A stretch of DNA of 64,000 nucleotides from Nostoc sp. C052 (GCF_013393905.1 NZ_CP040272.1:248001-312000), one strand, 5' to 3'; positions 54,071 through 63,798 are shown, numbered from the stretch's first letter. Numbers and translations are program-made. The notes: generated by a model not told the origin, from the letters alone.

Positions 54071-55417
54071 CTATTCATTCATATTCCGATAAGTCGCAAC
54101 CGCAGAAGGCGAGATGCGATTCAAATATCGGAAGATCCAATATTTGAAAATGGTATCTAAAATCACCGGAAATGTGGCAATAAATAAGAAGATAAAATCT
54201 CTATTTGCTGGTAATCCCCAATGGCGCGATACACCTTCTAGCAGTACTTCCCAACCATGAGGAGAGTGGAATCCTACAAAGATATCAGTAAACAAAATAA
54301 TGATAAATGCTTTAGCACTATCACTAAGTCCATAGACAATATTATCAAAGAAATCTTTGAGTACAGCAATAGAAGACTTGCTGACTAGCAAAAGCCAGAT
54401 AAAAGCAACAACCGAGAACATATCTGCAAAAACATTTTTGATCGCACCAGAGCTTTCATGACGAAATTCTTCAGCAAGCTCTATCGCCTTATTTTTCATT
54501 TCAGTCTCCAGTTGCTCAGGTAACAGTGGAGGAGCTTTGATAATGAGATTTTCAAACTTGAGCTTTTCTTCATATCTTTGTAATTCTACAAGAGCTTCCT
54601 CTTCCATTTCGGAATTGAGGAATATCTGCATTTGCTCTGAGTTTCTAAACCGCTCAATAATTGGGCCGACTACAAAAGATTTTGCTATTTGATGCGTTAA
54701 AAGTGGTACGATAATTAATAGTAAAATAAACCTGATAGATATTATTGTTCTTTTTTGAGTCTGACGGAAACTCTGAATTACCTCTTGTTCCGAATTAGGA
54801 TCTAATTCAACTTGTAGACGACTGATAGTACTTAAAATAGAACGGGGCAAAACGCCTATGGTATCGGTTTTGCGCTTTATTTTTCCTTTGTTATCTGAGT
54901 CTTGAGTTGGTATTTTGGGTGGTAATGTTGGAGTATTGACAAGCTGCAATTTGTCGTCAGATATCACAGAGTTAGCTGATAGATTTTGAGGTCTAACTAC
55001 TAAAGCATTGGAGGTTGTTTGTTCAGAATCTATTGTGTATTTGGATATAACTTGATCGATAAAGTTTAGCTTTTCCAAAACTAAAGAAAGACTTAGATAC
55101 TCTATACCTGCTTTCTCGGCAGCTTTTTGATTCTCTTCATTTAGAAACCAACGGCTTGCTTTAAACTCCGTCAGGCGCATTCTGGCAATTTTTAATAGCT
55201 TGTTGAGGTCTGACTCAAAATAATCCATGACGCTATTACTGTACATGGCTGAGTCAGTGTCTATTTTATTACCATTGAAATGCTTGTTTTCTATTTCCTG
55301 AATCTTTAGTGCTGCATCGTAAGCCTCATATAAGGAACGTTCAGGAGTCTGTAAGTACCGCCGATAAGCAGCAAGTAAGAAAGAATAGATTTTTTGACTA
55401 AAAACAGAGTTTTTCAT
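54071..55417 (-). CDS. pxcA: Proton extrusion protein PxcA (CemA family)
   Basis: About 448 residues. The N-terminal 200 are soluble and helical. The C-terminal membrane domain has four helices (IRFILLLIIVPLLTHQIAKS; VFADMFSVVAFIWLLLVS; AFIIILFTDIFVGFHSPHGW; DFIFLFIATFPVILDTIFKY). FVGFHSPHGWEVLLEGVSRH and YLNRISPSAVATYRNMNE are diagnostic of PxcA/CemA. It supports light-driven proton export. ATG 55417 is preferred over the TTG three codons earlier. It is divergent from the next gene by about 90 bases. Confidence 0.95.
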   Translation of the reverse strand: MKNSVFSQKIYSFLLAAYRRYLQTPERSLYEAYDAALKIQEIENKHFNGNKIDTDSAMYSNSVMDYFESDLNKLLKIARMRLTEFKASRWFLNEENQKAAEKAGIEYLSLSLVLEKLNFIDQVISKYTIDSEQTTSNALVVRPQNLSANSVISDDKLQLVNTPTLPPKIPTQDSDNKGKIKRKTDTIGVLPRSILSTISRLQVELDPNSEQEVIQSFRQTQKRTIISIRFILLLIIVPLLTHQIAKSFVVGPIIERFRNSEQMQIFLNSEMEEEALVELQRYEEKLKFENLIIKAPPLLPEQLETEMKNKAIELAEEFRHESSGAIKNVFADMFSVVAFIWLLLVSKSSIAVLKDFFDNIVYGLSDSAKAFIIILFTDIFVGFHSPHGWEVLLEGVSRHWGLPANRDFIFLFIATFPVILDTIFKYWIFRYLNRISPSAVATYRNMNE

Positions 55418-55505
55418 TGCAGACAATCATCCAGCATTATTTGGTTGATTATTAACCTTAAGTTAACGCACGAGGTATACTAGCAAATCTACAAGGAGAA
55501 AGGTT

Positions 55506-57680
55506 GTGGTTTCTCATTCGGTTTGGATTGTTGGCACTAGCCGCAGTGGTAAGACGGCTCGCTTGGTAGAGCAATTTTGTAATTGGGTAAAATCGGAAAA
55601 TCAATATATTGAATCATTTTATACTAAAAAAAGAGGACGTAAAAAAGGTGGTTATGTACCCGAATTTTTATATCTTAAACAAACAGAGCCAGGAGTTTTA
55701 GTCTTAGCTGCCAATGATGATAATCGTCGAGAGTTAGGAGACATAATTGTTACATCTACATTGGGTAAATATCCGGTTCGTGCTAAGACACCACTAGGTT
55801 TTTTTCAGGATGAAGTTATTTTATTTTGGCCGTTACTAATTAACTCGTTGAACCTGAAGGCACAGTTTCCGGTAAGATTGCGACCAGAAACAGAGCAAGA
55901 GTTAGCGACCAAACTCTGGCGTCCCCAATTAGACGAAGAAATTTTACGTATTGCGGGAGTGAATGAATCTCGTTTGGTGCGTCGCATCCTAGACTTATTG
56001 CAATTAGCAGCTTACAGTGGTGTACCTTGCGAAGATATTGCCCAGATTTTGGCAAGGGGTTTGGGGGAAAATACCGCAACTTTAGAGCCGGAATTTTTGG
56101 CATCTTTGCTGCTAGATTGGCGGAACTGGTGTTTAGAGAGGGGGTTACTAACTTATGGGATTATTACTGAACTTTATAGTCAGCACTTGTTAAGCGATCG
56201 CCATTACCAACAGCACCTAACTAAACGCTATCAGGCAGTACTAGCGGATGATGTCGATGACTATCCTAGCGTAGCGCGTCTTTTGTTTGATTTGCTATTA
56301 GATCGAGGTGCAGTTGGGGCCTTTAGCTACAATCCCGATGGTGCAGTGCGATTGGGATTGGGAGCAGATCCCAAGTATCTAGAAGGGTTAGCAGAGCGTT
56401 GTCGGGTAGAAATATTGAACGGGCCGCCTCTAGAGTCCCTTGGTGAGCAACTCACTAAACAGATGGTGGAATTAATCACAGAACCTATGGTATTGTTGAG
56501 TTTACCAAAAACAGTGCATTCAATTCAAACCACCTCCCGTGCCCAATTATTGCGGCAAACAGCCGAGGTAATTTCTAATGCCATCCAATCTCAACAAGTG
56601 CAAGCAGAAGAAGTGGCGATTATTGCACCAGGTTTAGATGCGATCGCTCGTTATACTCTAGTAGAAATCCTCGTCAAGCAAAATATCCCAGTAGAATCGC
56701 TCAATGACCAACGTCCCCTAATTAGTTCGCCCGTCATTCGCGCCTTACTCACCATGCTGGCACTAGTTTATCCCGGCTTGGGACGCCTCGTAGATCGGGA
56801 TGCCGTTGCAGAAATGCTAGTTGTCTTGAGTAGGAAGCAACAACTACCAGAAAACTCTACAGACGCGATGAATCGCGTCTCTACAAATATTGATCCGGTA
56901 CGTGCTGGTTTGATTGCAGATTACTGCTTTGTACCCCATCCCGATCGCCCCAACTTGCTACCAGTGTCAGCCTTTGAGCGCTGGGATCGAATTGGTTATG
57001 CAGCGACTACAGCCTACAATGAGATATTAGAGTGGTTAGAACAGCAGCGATCGCAACAAGAACTGCGGTTAATTCCTAGTCCTATTTCCCTTTTAGACAG
57101 AGCAATTCAGCGTTTTTTATGGAATGGGAGCAATCTCCCCTACGAACAACTAGCAGCATTGCGGGAATTATTAGAAACCGCCCAACATTACTGGGAAATT
57201 GACACCAGATTACGACAAATTACCCCAGCTGAAACAACGCCTCAGACAACTATTATTGAATTCATTCAACTACTGCGACGTGGTACGATTACCGCCAACG
57301 CTTACCCTGTGCTACCCATTGGTGGAGCGAGAAAGGCTGTCACCTTAGCAACTATATTTCAATATCGATCTAGTAGGCGATCGCACCAGTGGCATTTTTG
57401 GCTGGATGCTGGTTCACCTCTGTGGGCGAAAGGTGGTGCGGCGACTTTGTTCGGTGCGCCGTTTTTCCTGCGAGACAGGTTAGGCGAACCTTGGACAGCA
57501 GAAGATGAAAAATTGGCAGAAGAACAACGACTACGAAGGATCTTGACAGATTTACTCTCTCGTGTATCCCAGAGAGTTTATTTGTGTCATAGCGATTTAG
57601 CAGTGAATGGACAAGAGCAATTAGGGCCGCTTTTACCTTTAGTGAATGCCTGTGTGACGGTTATTTCTGAGGCTAATTAA
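55506..57680 (+). CDS. UvrD/AddB-like P-loop protein
   Basis: A 724-residue protein with an N-terminal Walker A motif (WIVGTSRSGKTARLVEQF). A later VLADDVDDYPSVARLLFDLL looks like a Walker B/DEAD-type motif (DDVDD), and EEVAIIAPGLDAIARYTLVE with VESLNDQRPLISSPVIRAL fits the second RecA-like lobe of UvrD/AddB helicases. Cyanobacterial homologues are often labelled recombinase. Not all helicase motifs are visible. Residues about 451-461 are encoded by an in-frame palindromic repeat. GTG 55506 follows AAGGAG. Confidence 0.65.
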   Translation: MVSHSVWIVGTSRSGKTARLVEQFCNWVKSENQYIESFYTKKRGRKKGGYVPEFLYLKQTEPGVLVLAANDDNRRELGDIIVTSTLGKYPVRAKTPLGFFQDEVILFWPLLINSLNLKAQFPVRLRPETEQELATKLWRPQLDEEILRIAGVNESRLVRRILDLLQLAAYSGVPCEDIAQILARGLGENTATLEPEFLASLLLDWRNWCLERGLLTYGIITELYSQHLLSDRHYQQHLTKRYQAVLADDVDDYPSVARLLFDLLLDRGAVGAFSYNPDGAVRLGLGADPKYLEGLAERCRVEILNGPPLESLGEQLTKQMVELITEPMVLLSLPKTVHSIQTTSRAQLLRQTAEVISNAIQSQQVQAEEVAIIAPGLDAIARYTLVEILVKQNIPVESLNDQRPLISSPVIRALLTMLALVYPGLGRLVDRDAVAEMLVVLSRKQQLPENSTDAMNRVSTNIDPVRAGLIADYCFVPHPDRPNLLPVSAFERWDRIGYAATTAYNEILEWLEQQRSQQELRLIPSPISLLDRAIQRFLWNGSNLPYEQLAALRELLETAQHYWEIDTRLRQITPAETTPQTTIIEFIQLLRRGTITANAYPVLPIGGARKAVTLATIFQYRSSRRSHQWHFWLDAGSPLWAKGGAATLFGAPFFLRDRLGEPWTAEDEKLAEEQRLRRILTDLLSRVSQRVYLCHSDLAVNGQEQLGPLLPLVNACVTVISEAN
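56856..56885. repeat. Palindromic repeat inside a coding sequence
   Basis: AGACGCGAT (56861) pairs with ATCGCGTCT (ending 56880), flanked by CTCTAC/CTAC. It is the compact form of the GTAGAGACGC repeat at 23352. It is translated in frame as STDAMNRVSTN and adds about ten residues. Confidence 0.7.
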
Positions 57681-57718
57681 TTGAGTTTATTTATACACCC
57701 TACTGTAACTGATAGCAA

Positions 57719-57844
57719 GGGACTTCCAAATAAAAAAATATATAACAACTATTTATTGTAGGGTGGGCGTCTCGCCCGCCCAGTCCATAGGGCGGGCAAG
57801 ATGCCCACCCCACAATATTGGATAATTTATTTCTTGGAGTTCCC
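57719..57844. mobile_element. Palindromic repeat family A, copy 4 (reversed)
   Basis: A 126-bp copy with ends GGGACTTCCAAATAAAAAAA and AATTTATTTCTTGGAGTTCCC. The core reads in the opposite direction to copies 1-3. It separates the P-loop gene from the convergent kinase operon. Confidence 0.82.
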
Positions 57845-57864
57845 AAATCAAAAAATTCAGGTTG

Positions 57865-59838
57865 CTAAACCGTTACTATCGTCAAAATAGCCTGTATTAA
57901 TACTTCTAGCTCAATTGGTTTAGAAATATGATGTTGAAATCCGGCGGCTAGTGCTTGTTGTCGATCGATTTCTCCCGCATAGGCAGTCAGGGCGATCGCG
58001 GGAATTTCTCCACCTTGTTCGGGCGGCTGCTTTCTAATTTGACGAATTAGGGTGTAGCCATCCATATCAGGCATACCAATATCACTAATTAACAAATCAA
58101 ATTTTGTTTGCATCAAACTACTCAGAGCATCATGTGCTGAGTCTACTTCAGTCACTTTTGCCCCGTACTGTTCTAGCACGAAGGCAATGAACTCCCGCGA
58201 ATCTCTGTCGTCGTCTACAAGCAGCGTTTGTAATCCATTGAGATTTAAATCTGAGCGATCGCGATCGGCTGTATTAACCTGATTCAATTTTGAAGCAGCG
58301 ATCAATGGAAGTTTAACTTTAAATACTGCTCCTTGCCCTTCCCCAGGACTGGCTGCTTGAACAGTTCCGCCATGCAATTCAACCAAATGACGCACAATCG
58401 CTAACCCTAACCCCAACCCGCCAAATTTTCGCGTCGTTGTCCCATCGGCTTGGCGGAAGTAGTCAAAGACGTAGGGGAGAAAGTCACCAGAGATGCCCCT
58501 ACCAGTATCGCTGACAGTGATTTGAGTATATTCCGCAGCACAAGTATCTACTTCATCCTTGATCGTTTCTAACCGCACCTCTACTTGACCACCCGGTGAG
58601 GTAAATTTAATCGCGTTAGAAAGTAGATTCCAAACAACTTGTTGCAAACGACCAGAATCACCCAACACTTGTCCAATGTTCGGTTCAAATATTGTTTGAA
58701 TCTGAATAGATTTAGCTTCAGCAGCAAGGCGCACTGTTTCCAGGGCAGCTTTGATAGTAAAAGTTAGACCGACTGGAACTGTGTTTAAACTCAACTTACC
58801 TTGGAGAATACGCGACACATCGAGCAAATCTTCTATTAGTTGTGCTTGCAGTTTCGCGTTGCGCTCAATCGTTTCGAGGGCGTACTGAGTTTTGGCTGCA
58901 TCCTGATGACTCTTTTGCAGAATTCTTGCCCAACCCAGAATCGGATTTAGGGGCGATCGCAATTCATGAGATAGCACTGCCAAAAATTCATCTTTGATGC
59001 GGTTGGCTTGCTGCGCTTGTTCGGTCTGTTGCTGCAAAGAAATCATTAGTTGATTGAGGCGATCGTTTTGCTCTTGCAGCAATGCTTCCGATCGCTTCCG
59101 TTCGGTGATATCAGACAAAATGAAAACGGCACCGGTGAGAGTCCCATCCCCATCAATTACTGGATCGATGGTTTTGGCAAACCAGCGTTCTTGAGACTGA
59201 AATTCGAGAACTTGCCGTTGGTGAGTTTCTTTGGCACGGCGAAAACAAGTGCCATTGCCGATTCCCAATTTTGCGCCCATCAACTCGTGATGAGCATAAC
59301 CTAAGATTTCGTCGGAGGGCTTGCAAAAAAGCTGCATCATCGCTCGATTACAGCGCATAATTCTACCTTCTCGGTCTACCAGAGAAACGCCGTCGTTCAT
59401 GGAGTCAAAGGTGGTTTGCCACTCCCGCGCTGAGGACAAAGCAGCTTCCTCCGCGCGGCGAATTCGCAGCAGCGATCGCACGGTGGCAAGCAGTTCAATT
59501 GGTTCAACGGGTTGCACCAGATAAGCATCAGCACCACTATCTAAGCCTTCCGCTTTATCCTGGCTTTGGACAAAACTTGCAGAAAGTTGTAGCACGGGAA
59601 TAAAAGTCGTTTCCGGGTTTGCCTTAATTTGACGACAGACTTCAAAGCCACTGATATCTGGTAATTGGACATCTAAAATTACTAAGTCAGGCTGAAAGTT
59701 AGCAACGGCTTCTAATCCTGTTGCTCCAGTTGCCGCTTCCACGACACTAAAGCCTGCATTTTGCAAAATCCGGTTAACAACGTAGCGATTGGCTTCGTTA
59801 TCGTCAACATGCAGGATTGTAACCCGTGGCTCAGACAT
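57865..59838 (-). CDS. Hybrid histidine kinase: REC-PAS-HisKA-HATPase-REC
   Basis: A 657-residue kinase. The first receiver (about 7-125) has Asp56 in LVILDVQLPDISG. A PAS domain lies at about 145-250 (FDSMNDGVSLVDREGRIMRC). The HisKA phospho-acceptor histidine is in FLAVLSHELRSPLNPILGWA, near residue 290. The ATPase has NLLSNAIKFT, SDTGRGIS and GLGLGLAIV. The last receiver (about 535-655) has LLISDIGMPDMDGY. All key residues are present. It ends the stress operon, starting 10 bases after the previous stop, and probably takes phosphate through its own C-terminal receiver. Confidence 0.93.
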   Translation of the reverse strand: MSEPRVTILHVDDNEANRYVVNRILQNAGFSVVEAATGATGLEAVANFQPDLVILDVQLPDISGFEVCRQIKANPETTFIPVLQLSASFVQSQDKAEGLDSGADAYLVQPVEPIELLATVRSLLRIRRAEEAALSSAREWQTTFDSMNDGVSLVDREGRIMRCNRAMMQLFCKPSDEILGYAHHELMGAKLGIGNGTCFRRAKETHQRQVLEFQSQERWFAKTIDPVIDGDGTLTGAVFILSDITERKRSEALLQEQNDRLNQLMISLQQQTEQAQQANRIKDEFLAVLSHELRSPLNPILGWARILQKSHQDAAKTQYALETIERNAKLQAQLIEDLLDVSRILQGKLSLNTVPVGLTFTIKAALETVRLAAEAKSIQIQTIFEPNIGQVLGDSGRLQQVVWNLLSNAIKFTSPGGQVEVRLETIKDEVDTCAAEYTQITVSDTGRGISGDFLPYVFDYFRQADGTTTRKFGGLGLGLAIVRHLVELHGGTVQAASPGEGQGAVFKVKLPLIAASKLNQVNTADRDRSDLNLNGLQTLLVDDDRDSREFIAFVLEQYGAKVTEVDSAHDALSSLMQTKFDLLISDIGMPDMDGYTLIRQIRKQPPEQGGEIPAIALTAYAGEIDRQQALAAGFQHHISKPIELEVLIQAILTIVTV

Positions 59839-59848
59839 GACTTTTCCC

Positions 59849-61981
59849 TTAAACCTCTAGAACAAGTCCGGCTTTGACAAGCGCATCTTGAAGTTGAACA
59901 ATCGCCGTAGTTTGAGAGCCTGTTTCTTTGGAAACAATGGCTATGCTTTGTTTTGCTAATCGGCTTTGCGCTTCTGCATCCAGTTGAGCAGATGAGTGAA
60001 TAATCACCGGAATTGACTGAGTGACGGAATTGTTCTTCAGCTGCTTGAGTACGTCAAATCCGCCGATCTCTGGCATCTCCAAGTCCAGCACGATGGCGTT
60101 TGGCTGCTCTCGTTGTGCCAAATTTAATCCTTCTTGTCCGTTTGCGGCTTCTAAAATACTCAATGGTGTATTTATTAACAACTGTTTCACAAGATACCGA
60201 TAGGCGGGGTCATCATCAATTAACAAGACTTTTTGAGGCTTGTTCTCAGTAATTAGCCTATTAAGTTTGTTCAACAGCGGCAATCTGTCTACCGGCTTAA
60301 TTAGAAAACCGTCTGCTCCTAACGCCAGTGCTTGCTTCTCGTTATCAACGATGGTAATAACGAGTACAGGGATAGTGCGGGTTGTTTCATCCCCTTTGAT
60401 TTCTCGTAAGAACGTCCAGCCGTTTTGCCCCTCCAGCAGAATATCTAGCATAATCGCCGCCGGTCGAAGTTTTTGTAAGGCTAGCCTTGCCTGAGCTAAG
60501 GTACGGGTAGCAATCAATTGATAGATTGATTCCTGAAGGTGCTTTTCGTAAATAAATAGGGTTTCTGGATGATCTTCAACCACCAGAATCGGCAAGCGAG
60601 TTGGCTCAACTGATGCTATTGGTTGCAGTCCGGTGGTCAATTCGGTGGCATTTGGGTAGACGATGGGAATTAATGCTGTAAAGGTAGAGCCTTCACCCAG
60701 CTGACTTTTCACCGAAATGCTTCCGCCGAGTAGCTCCGCAAGCTTGCGCGATAACGGCAATCCTAACCCGGTTCCCTTCACCTGCTTTTGCAGAGGGGAC
60801 TCAATTTGCATAAAATCCTCAAAAATCCGCTCGCGATCGGCGGAAGCAATGCCGATACCTGTATCAGATACAGAGAAGGTGATGTTATGACCCGTTTGTA
60901 CAGCGCTGACGCGCACCTCTCCCTGCTCGGTAAATTTAAGCGCATTTGAGACAAAGTTTCTCAGAATTTGAGCGACTTTGCCCTCATCGTTATAGAGTGG
61001 CGGAATGTCTTCAGGTTCCTCGACAATCAGCGCTACAGAGGAGCCTTGAACCAATAATGGGCGCAGCATCCCCCGCAGCGTGCCAAACAATTCACTAACT
61101 TCAAAGGAACTGGGATGCACTTCAATTTTTCCAGCTTCCACCTTTGCCAAATCCAGCAAGTCGTTGACCAGTTCTGATAATCCGCTTGCCGCTTTTTGGA
61201 TGAATGTTACCTGCTTTTCTTGCTCGATGGTCAAATCGCCATCCATCCGGGCTAGCAGCATCCGAGAGAGGGAGAGAATCGAGTTGAGCGGCGTGCGAAA
61301 CTCGTGGCTCATGTTCGAGAGAAAGCGGGTTTTTAACTCGTTTACCTGTTGCAGAGAACTGGCTTTCTCATCCAGTTCTGCATAGAGGGCAACCACACCG
61401 CGATTGGTATCTTCCAATTCCTGATTGAGTTGGCTCAGTTCTTCCTCACGCTTCCGTAGCTCTGCCATAGCCCGGAGTAATTCCTGGTTTTGCTGCTGGA
61501 TTTCTTGATAGGGATTTTCAGGCGATCGCCCAATGACGGTTTCTCGAATCTGCTGCAATTGCGAATCGCTGAAAGTGGGTGTGCGCTTCGACAATTTTTT
61601 GCCGATTGTTACCGTTGTTCCTTGCTCCGGCAGCGATTCAATCTCGAAGAAATCCATCAATCTCCGAGTACCCATGATGCCTAGCCCCGCTCCCGTATCA
61701 GAGGTGTAGCGTCCGGCCAAAACATCTGCTAAATGAGGAATGCCCCCACCCCGATCTTGAATCCGAATCAGAAACGCTTGCGGCTCTCCCGCCACAGAAA
61801 ATTCAACTGTTCCACCTTGGGCATATTGAAAGGCATTACGGGCAATTTCGGAAACTGCCGTTGCCAATCGCGCCCGATCTTGAGCATCAAAGCCCAACTG
61901 CTCGGCGATCTCACGAGTTCTTTGCCGAGCTTGCACAACATCCTGTTCGTACTGAATGGCGATCGTAAAAACGCTTGTCAT
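59849..61981 (-). CDS. RsbT-type ATPase fused to hybrid histidine kinase (HK-REC-REC)
   Basis: A 710-residue protein. Residues about 1-130 form an RsbT/anti-sigma-type ATPase (TAVSEIARNAFQYAQGG, RIQDRGGGIPHL, GAGLGIMGTRRLMDFFEI). A coiled coil follows at about 165-220. HisKA is LSNMSHEFRTPLNSILSLSR. The second ATPase has NFVSNALKFT, SDTGIGI and GTGLGLPLS. Two receivers are at the C-terminus (AAIMLDILLEGQNGW and AIVLDLEMPEIGGFDV). Its start overlaps the phosphatase stop by four bases. Joining a partner-switch kinase domain to a phosphorelay kinase in one chain is unusual. Confidence 0.92.
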   Translation of the reverse strand: MTSVFTIAIQYEQDVVQARQRTREIAEQLGFDAQDRARLATAVSEIARNAFQYAQGGTVEFSVAGEPQAFLIRIQDRGGGIPHLADVLAGRYTSDTGAGLGIMGTRRLMDFFEIESLPEQGTTVTIGKKLSKRTPTFSDSQLQQIRETVIGRSPENPYQEIQQQNQELLRAMAELRKREEELSQLNQELEDTNRGVVALYAELDEKASSLQQVNELKTRFLSNMSHEFRTPLNSILSLSRMLLARMDGDLTIEQEKQVTFIQKAASGLSELVNDLLDLAKVEAGKIEVHPSSFEVSELFGTLRGMLRPLLVQGSSVALIVEEPEDIPPLYNDEGKVAQILRNFVSNALKFTEQGEVRVSAVQTGHNITFSVSDTGIGIASADRERIFEDFMQIESPLQKQVKGTGLGLPLSRKLAELLGGSISVKSQLGEGSTFTALIPIVYPNATELTTGLQPIASVEPTRLPILVVEDHPETLFIYEKHLQESIYQLIATRTLAQARLALQKLRPAAIMLDILLEGQNGWTFLREIKGDETTRTIPVLVITIVDNEKQALALGADGFLIKPVDRLPLLNKLNRLITENKPQKVLLIDDDPAYRYLVKQLLINTPLSILEAANGQEGLNLAQREQPNAIVLDLEMPEIGGFDVLKQLKNNSVTQSIPVIIHSSAQLDAEAQSRLAKQSIAIVSKETGSQTTAIVQLQDALVKAGLVLEV

Positions 61982-62985
61982 CTGCCCATTCCTTTCGCAA
62001 CTAACACCGTCACATCATCCCGGTCTCGGTTAAAGTCTCGGTATAGCACCCCTGCAATCAGACTGGGATGTTTTTGCATCAAACCGGGATAGCGATCGAT
62101 CTGCCACTTAGCACTTAATCCGTCAGAATGCATAATTAAAATTCCGTTGGCATACCAGGGATAGCTAAACTCTTGAATTTTGCGGATTTCATGTCCCACC
62201 GTGCCATTGTGAGATAGCAGATGGCGATGCTCTGTAAAGGAGAAAATGCTAGCAGCGATGTTGCCAATTCCGGCAAAGCGGACAGACTGTTGTTCAAAGT
62301 CAATTTCGGCAATGGCGAGTGCTGCACCTCGCGTACTTCGCAAGGCAGCGTGGGCAGCTTCGACGATCGCACCTGGAGAACGATGATGATGTTCTTGAAA
62401 CATTCTCATGGCTGCATCAGCGGCACTGGCTGCCGCAGGCCCATGCCCTAAACCATCAGCTACTAACAACAGGCTACGGCAACAATCAACTTCAAATGCC
62501 CAGGTATCTCCTGAAACTTCTTCTCCCCGTTTTGGCAAACAGATCGCTCCAATTTCTAAAAACTTTTCAGGTTGATGGGGTGCTGAGTCTGGCCAGAGTT
62601 GAGCGAGAAGGGCTGTACCTTGGTTGGGAACAGAGTAAATTTCCAGTAAACCAGAAAGGCGACGAATTGCACCCATGCCATTACCCAAGGTTCCAGCTGT
62701 GGAAAAGCCATCTTGCAAACACTCATCCACATCAACCATTCCCCGTCCTTTATCTAGCGATAAGATTTCAATGCCAATTCTAGAATCTTCCTGGAGCGAT
62801 CGCAGCAGCACGATTCCGCCGTGGGCGTGCTGTACCAAATTGTTCGCAATTTCTGTCACGACAATCCCAACCTTGCCCCGTTCTGTTTCCTGAAAACCGA
62901 GCCGAGTTGCTAAACCCATCGCTACCCGTCTGGCTTCTCCAGTCTGGCTAGATTCAGTAATTGTGACGGCGACAGACTCTCTCAT
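61978..62985 (-). CDS. RsbT-type ATPase fused to PP2C phosphatase (RsbX/RsbU-like)
   Basis: About 335 residues from ATG 62985. An RsbT-like ATPase domain (about 1-135; VGIVVTEIANNLVQHAHGG, GTLGNGMGAIRRLSGLLEIY) precedes a SpoIIE/PP2C domain (about 150-335). The metal-binding motifs SLLLVADGLGHGPAAASAAD, ILIMHSDGL and DRDDVTVLVAKG are intact. Such phosphatases reset RsbS/RsbR. The gene starts one base after the RsbT stop. Confidence 0.88.
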   Translation of the reverse strand: MRESVAVTITESSQTGEARRVAMGLATRLGFQETERGKVGIVVTEIANNLVQHAHGGIVLLRSLQEDSRIGIEILSLDKGRGMVDVDECLQDGFSTAGTLGNGMGAIRRLSGLLEIYSVPNQGTALLAQLWPDSAPHQPEKFLEIGAICLPKRGEEVSGDTWAFEVDCCRSLLLVADGLGHGPAAASAADAAMRMFQEHHHRSPGAIVEAAHAALRSTRGAALAIAEIDFEQQSVRFAGIGNIAASIFSFTEHRHLLSHNGTVGHEIRKIQEFSYPWYANGILIMHSDGLSAKWQIDRYPGLMQKHPSLIAGVLYRDFNRDRDDVTVLVAKGMGR

Positions 62986-62986
62986 T

Positions 62987-63391
62987 TTATTTCCATCGTA
63001 CAATTATTATCCGTGTTCCTTCTCCCACCGCAGACTGAATCTCAAACTCGTTGGCAAGTCTTTTCGCACCACCCAGCCCCATACCTAAGCCGTTGCCCGT
63101 GGTGAACCCATCCTTTAGCGCCAGATCGATATCGGGAATACCCGGCCCCCAATCTTCAAAGGTCAGCCGCAGTCCTCGTCGTCGTCCTTCCTGAAGCGTT
63201 TCTAGCTTGACTGTGCCGCCCCCCCCGTAGTCTAGGGTATTGCGGGCTAACTCACTGGCGGCGGTCACAATTTTAGTTTGGTCTACTAAGCCAAAGCCAA
63301 TTTCCACGGCCAGCTGGCGCACAGACTGCCGAACTAAAACTACATCTGTAGAAGATTGAATGTCAATCGTTTCAGTCTTCTGCATCGTCAT
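62987..63391 (-). CDS. rsbT: Anti-sigma-type serine kinase, RsbT
   Basis: About 134 residues of GHKL ATPase. N-box VTAASELARNTLDYGGGG, G1 box FEDWGPGIPDIDLAL, G2 box GNGLGMGLGGAKRLAN, with GEGTRIIIV at the end. RsbT phosphorylates RsbR and RsbS and leaves the stressosome to switch on its target. ATG 63391 overlaps the RsbS stop by 20 bases, so they are coupled; the longer frame is less likely. Confidence 0.9.
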   Translation of the reverse strand: MTMQKTETIDIQSSTDVVLVRQSVRQLAVEIGFGLVDQTKIVTAASELARNTLDYGGGGTVKLETLQEGRRRGLRLTFEDWGPGIPDIDLALKDGFTTGNGLGMGLGGAKRLANEFEIQSAVGEGTRIIIVRWK

Positions 63392-63785
63392 CTGCACGCC
63401 ATTTAGTAGCAGTGATTTGATTTGTGGTTGCATTGAGTGACGATCGCAACAATGCCATACCCTTTTCGACGTTTAGGGCAGTGCGAATCCCCATCAGCGA
63501 CATCCCTAATTCCACTAAGGTTATTGCCACAGCAGGCTGCATCCCGACGACAACTGTCTCAGCATCTAGCACCCGTGACATTCTGGCAATGTTGCCTAAA
63601 ATCCTCCCCATGAAGGAATCAACAATCTCTAATCCTGAAATATCAATCAGGACACCGTGAGCGTGGGTTTGAGTGATGCGATTTGTCAGGTCTTCCTGTA
63701 GTGTGATGGCGAGGCGATCGTGCATATCTACCTGGATCGTCACAAGTAGAAAATTGCCCATTTTAAGTATAGGAATACTTTCCAT
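63372..63785 (-). CDS. rsbS: Stressosome STAS scaffold protein, RsbS
   Basis: A 137-residue single STAS domain starting MESIPILKMGNFLLVTIQVD. GVLIDISGLEIVDSFMGRIL contains the Asp/Ser switch segment (VDSF) with the phosphorylatable serine, and MSRVLDAETVVVGMQPAVAI follows. RsbS forms the stressosome core with RsbR. It lies 13 bases after the RsbR stop. Confidence 0.92.
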   Translation of the reverse strand: MESIPILKMGNFLLVTIQVDMHDRLAITLQEDLTNRITQTHAHGVLIDISGLEIVDSFMGRILGNIARMSRVLDAETVVVGMQPAVAITLVELGMSLMGIRTALNVEKGMALLRSSLNATTNQITATKWRADDDAED

Positions 63786-63798
63786 TGCTTCCTTCCCC

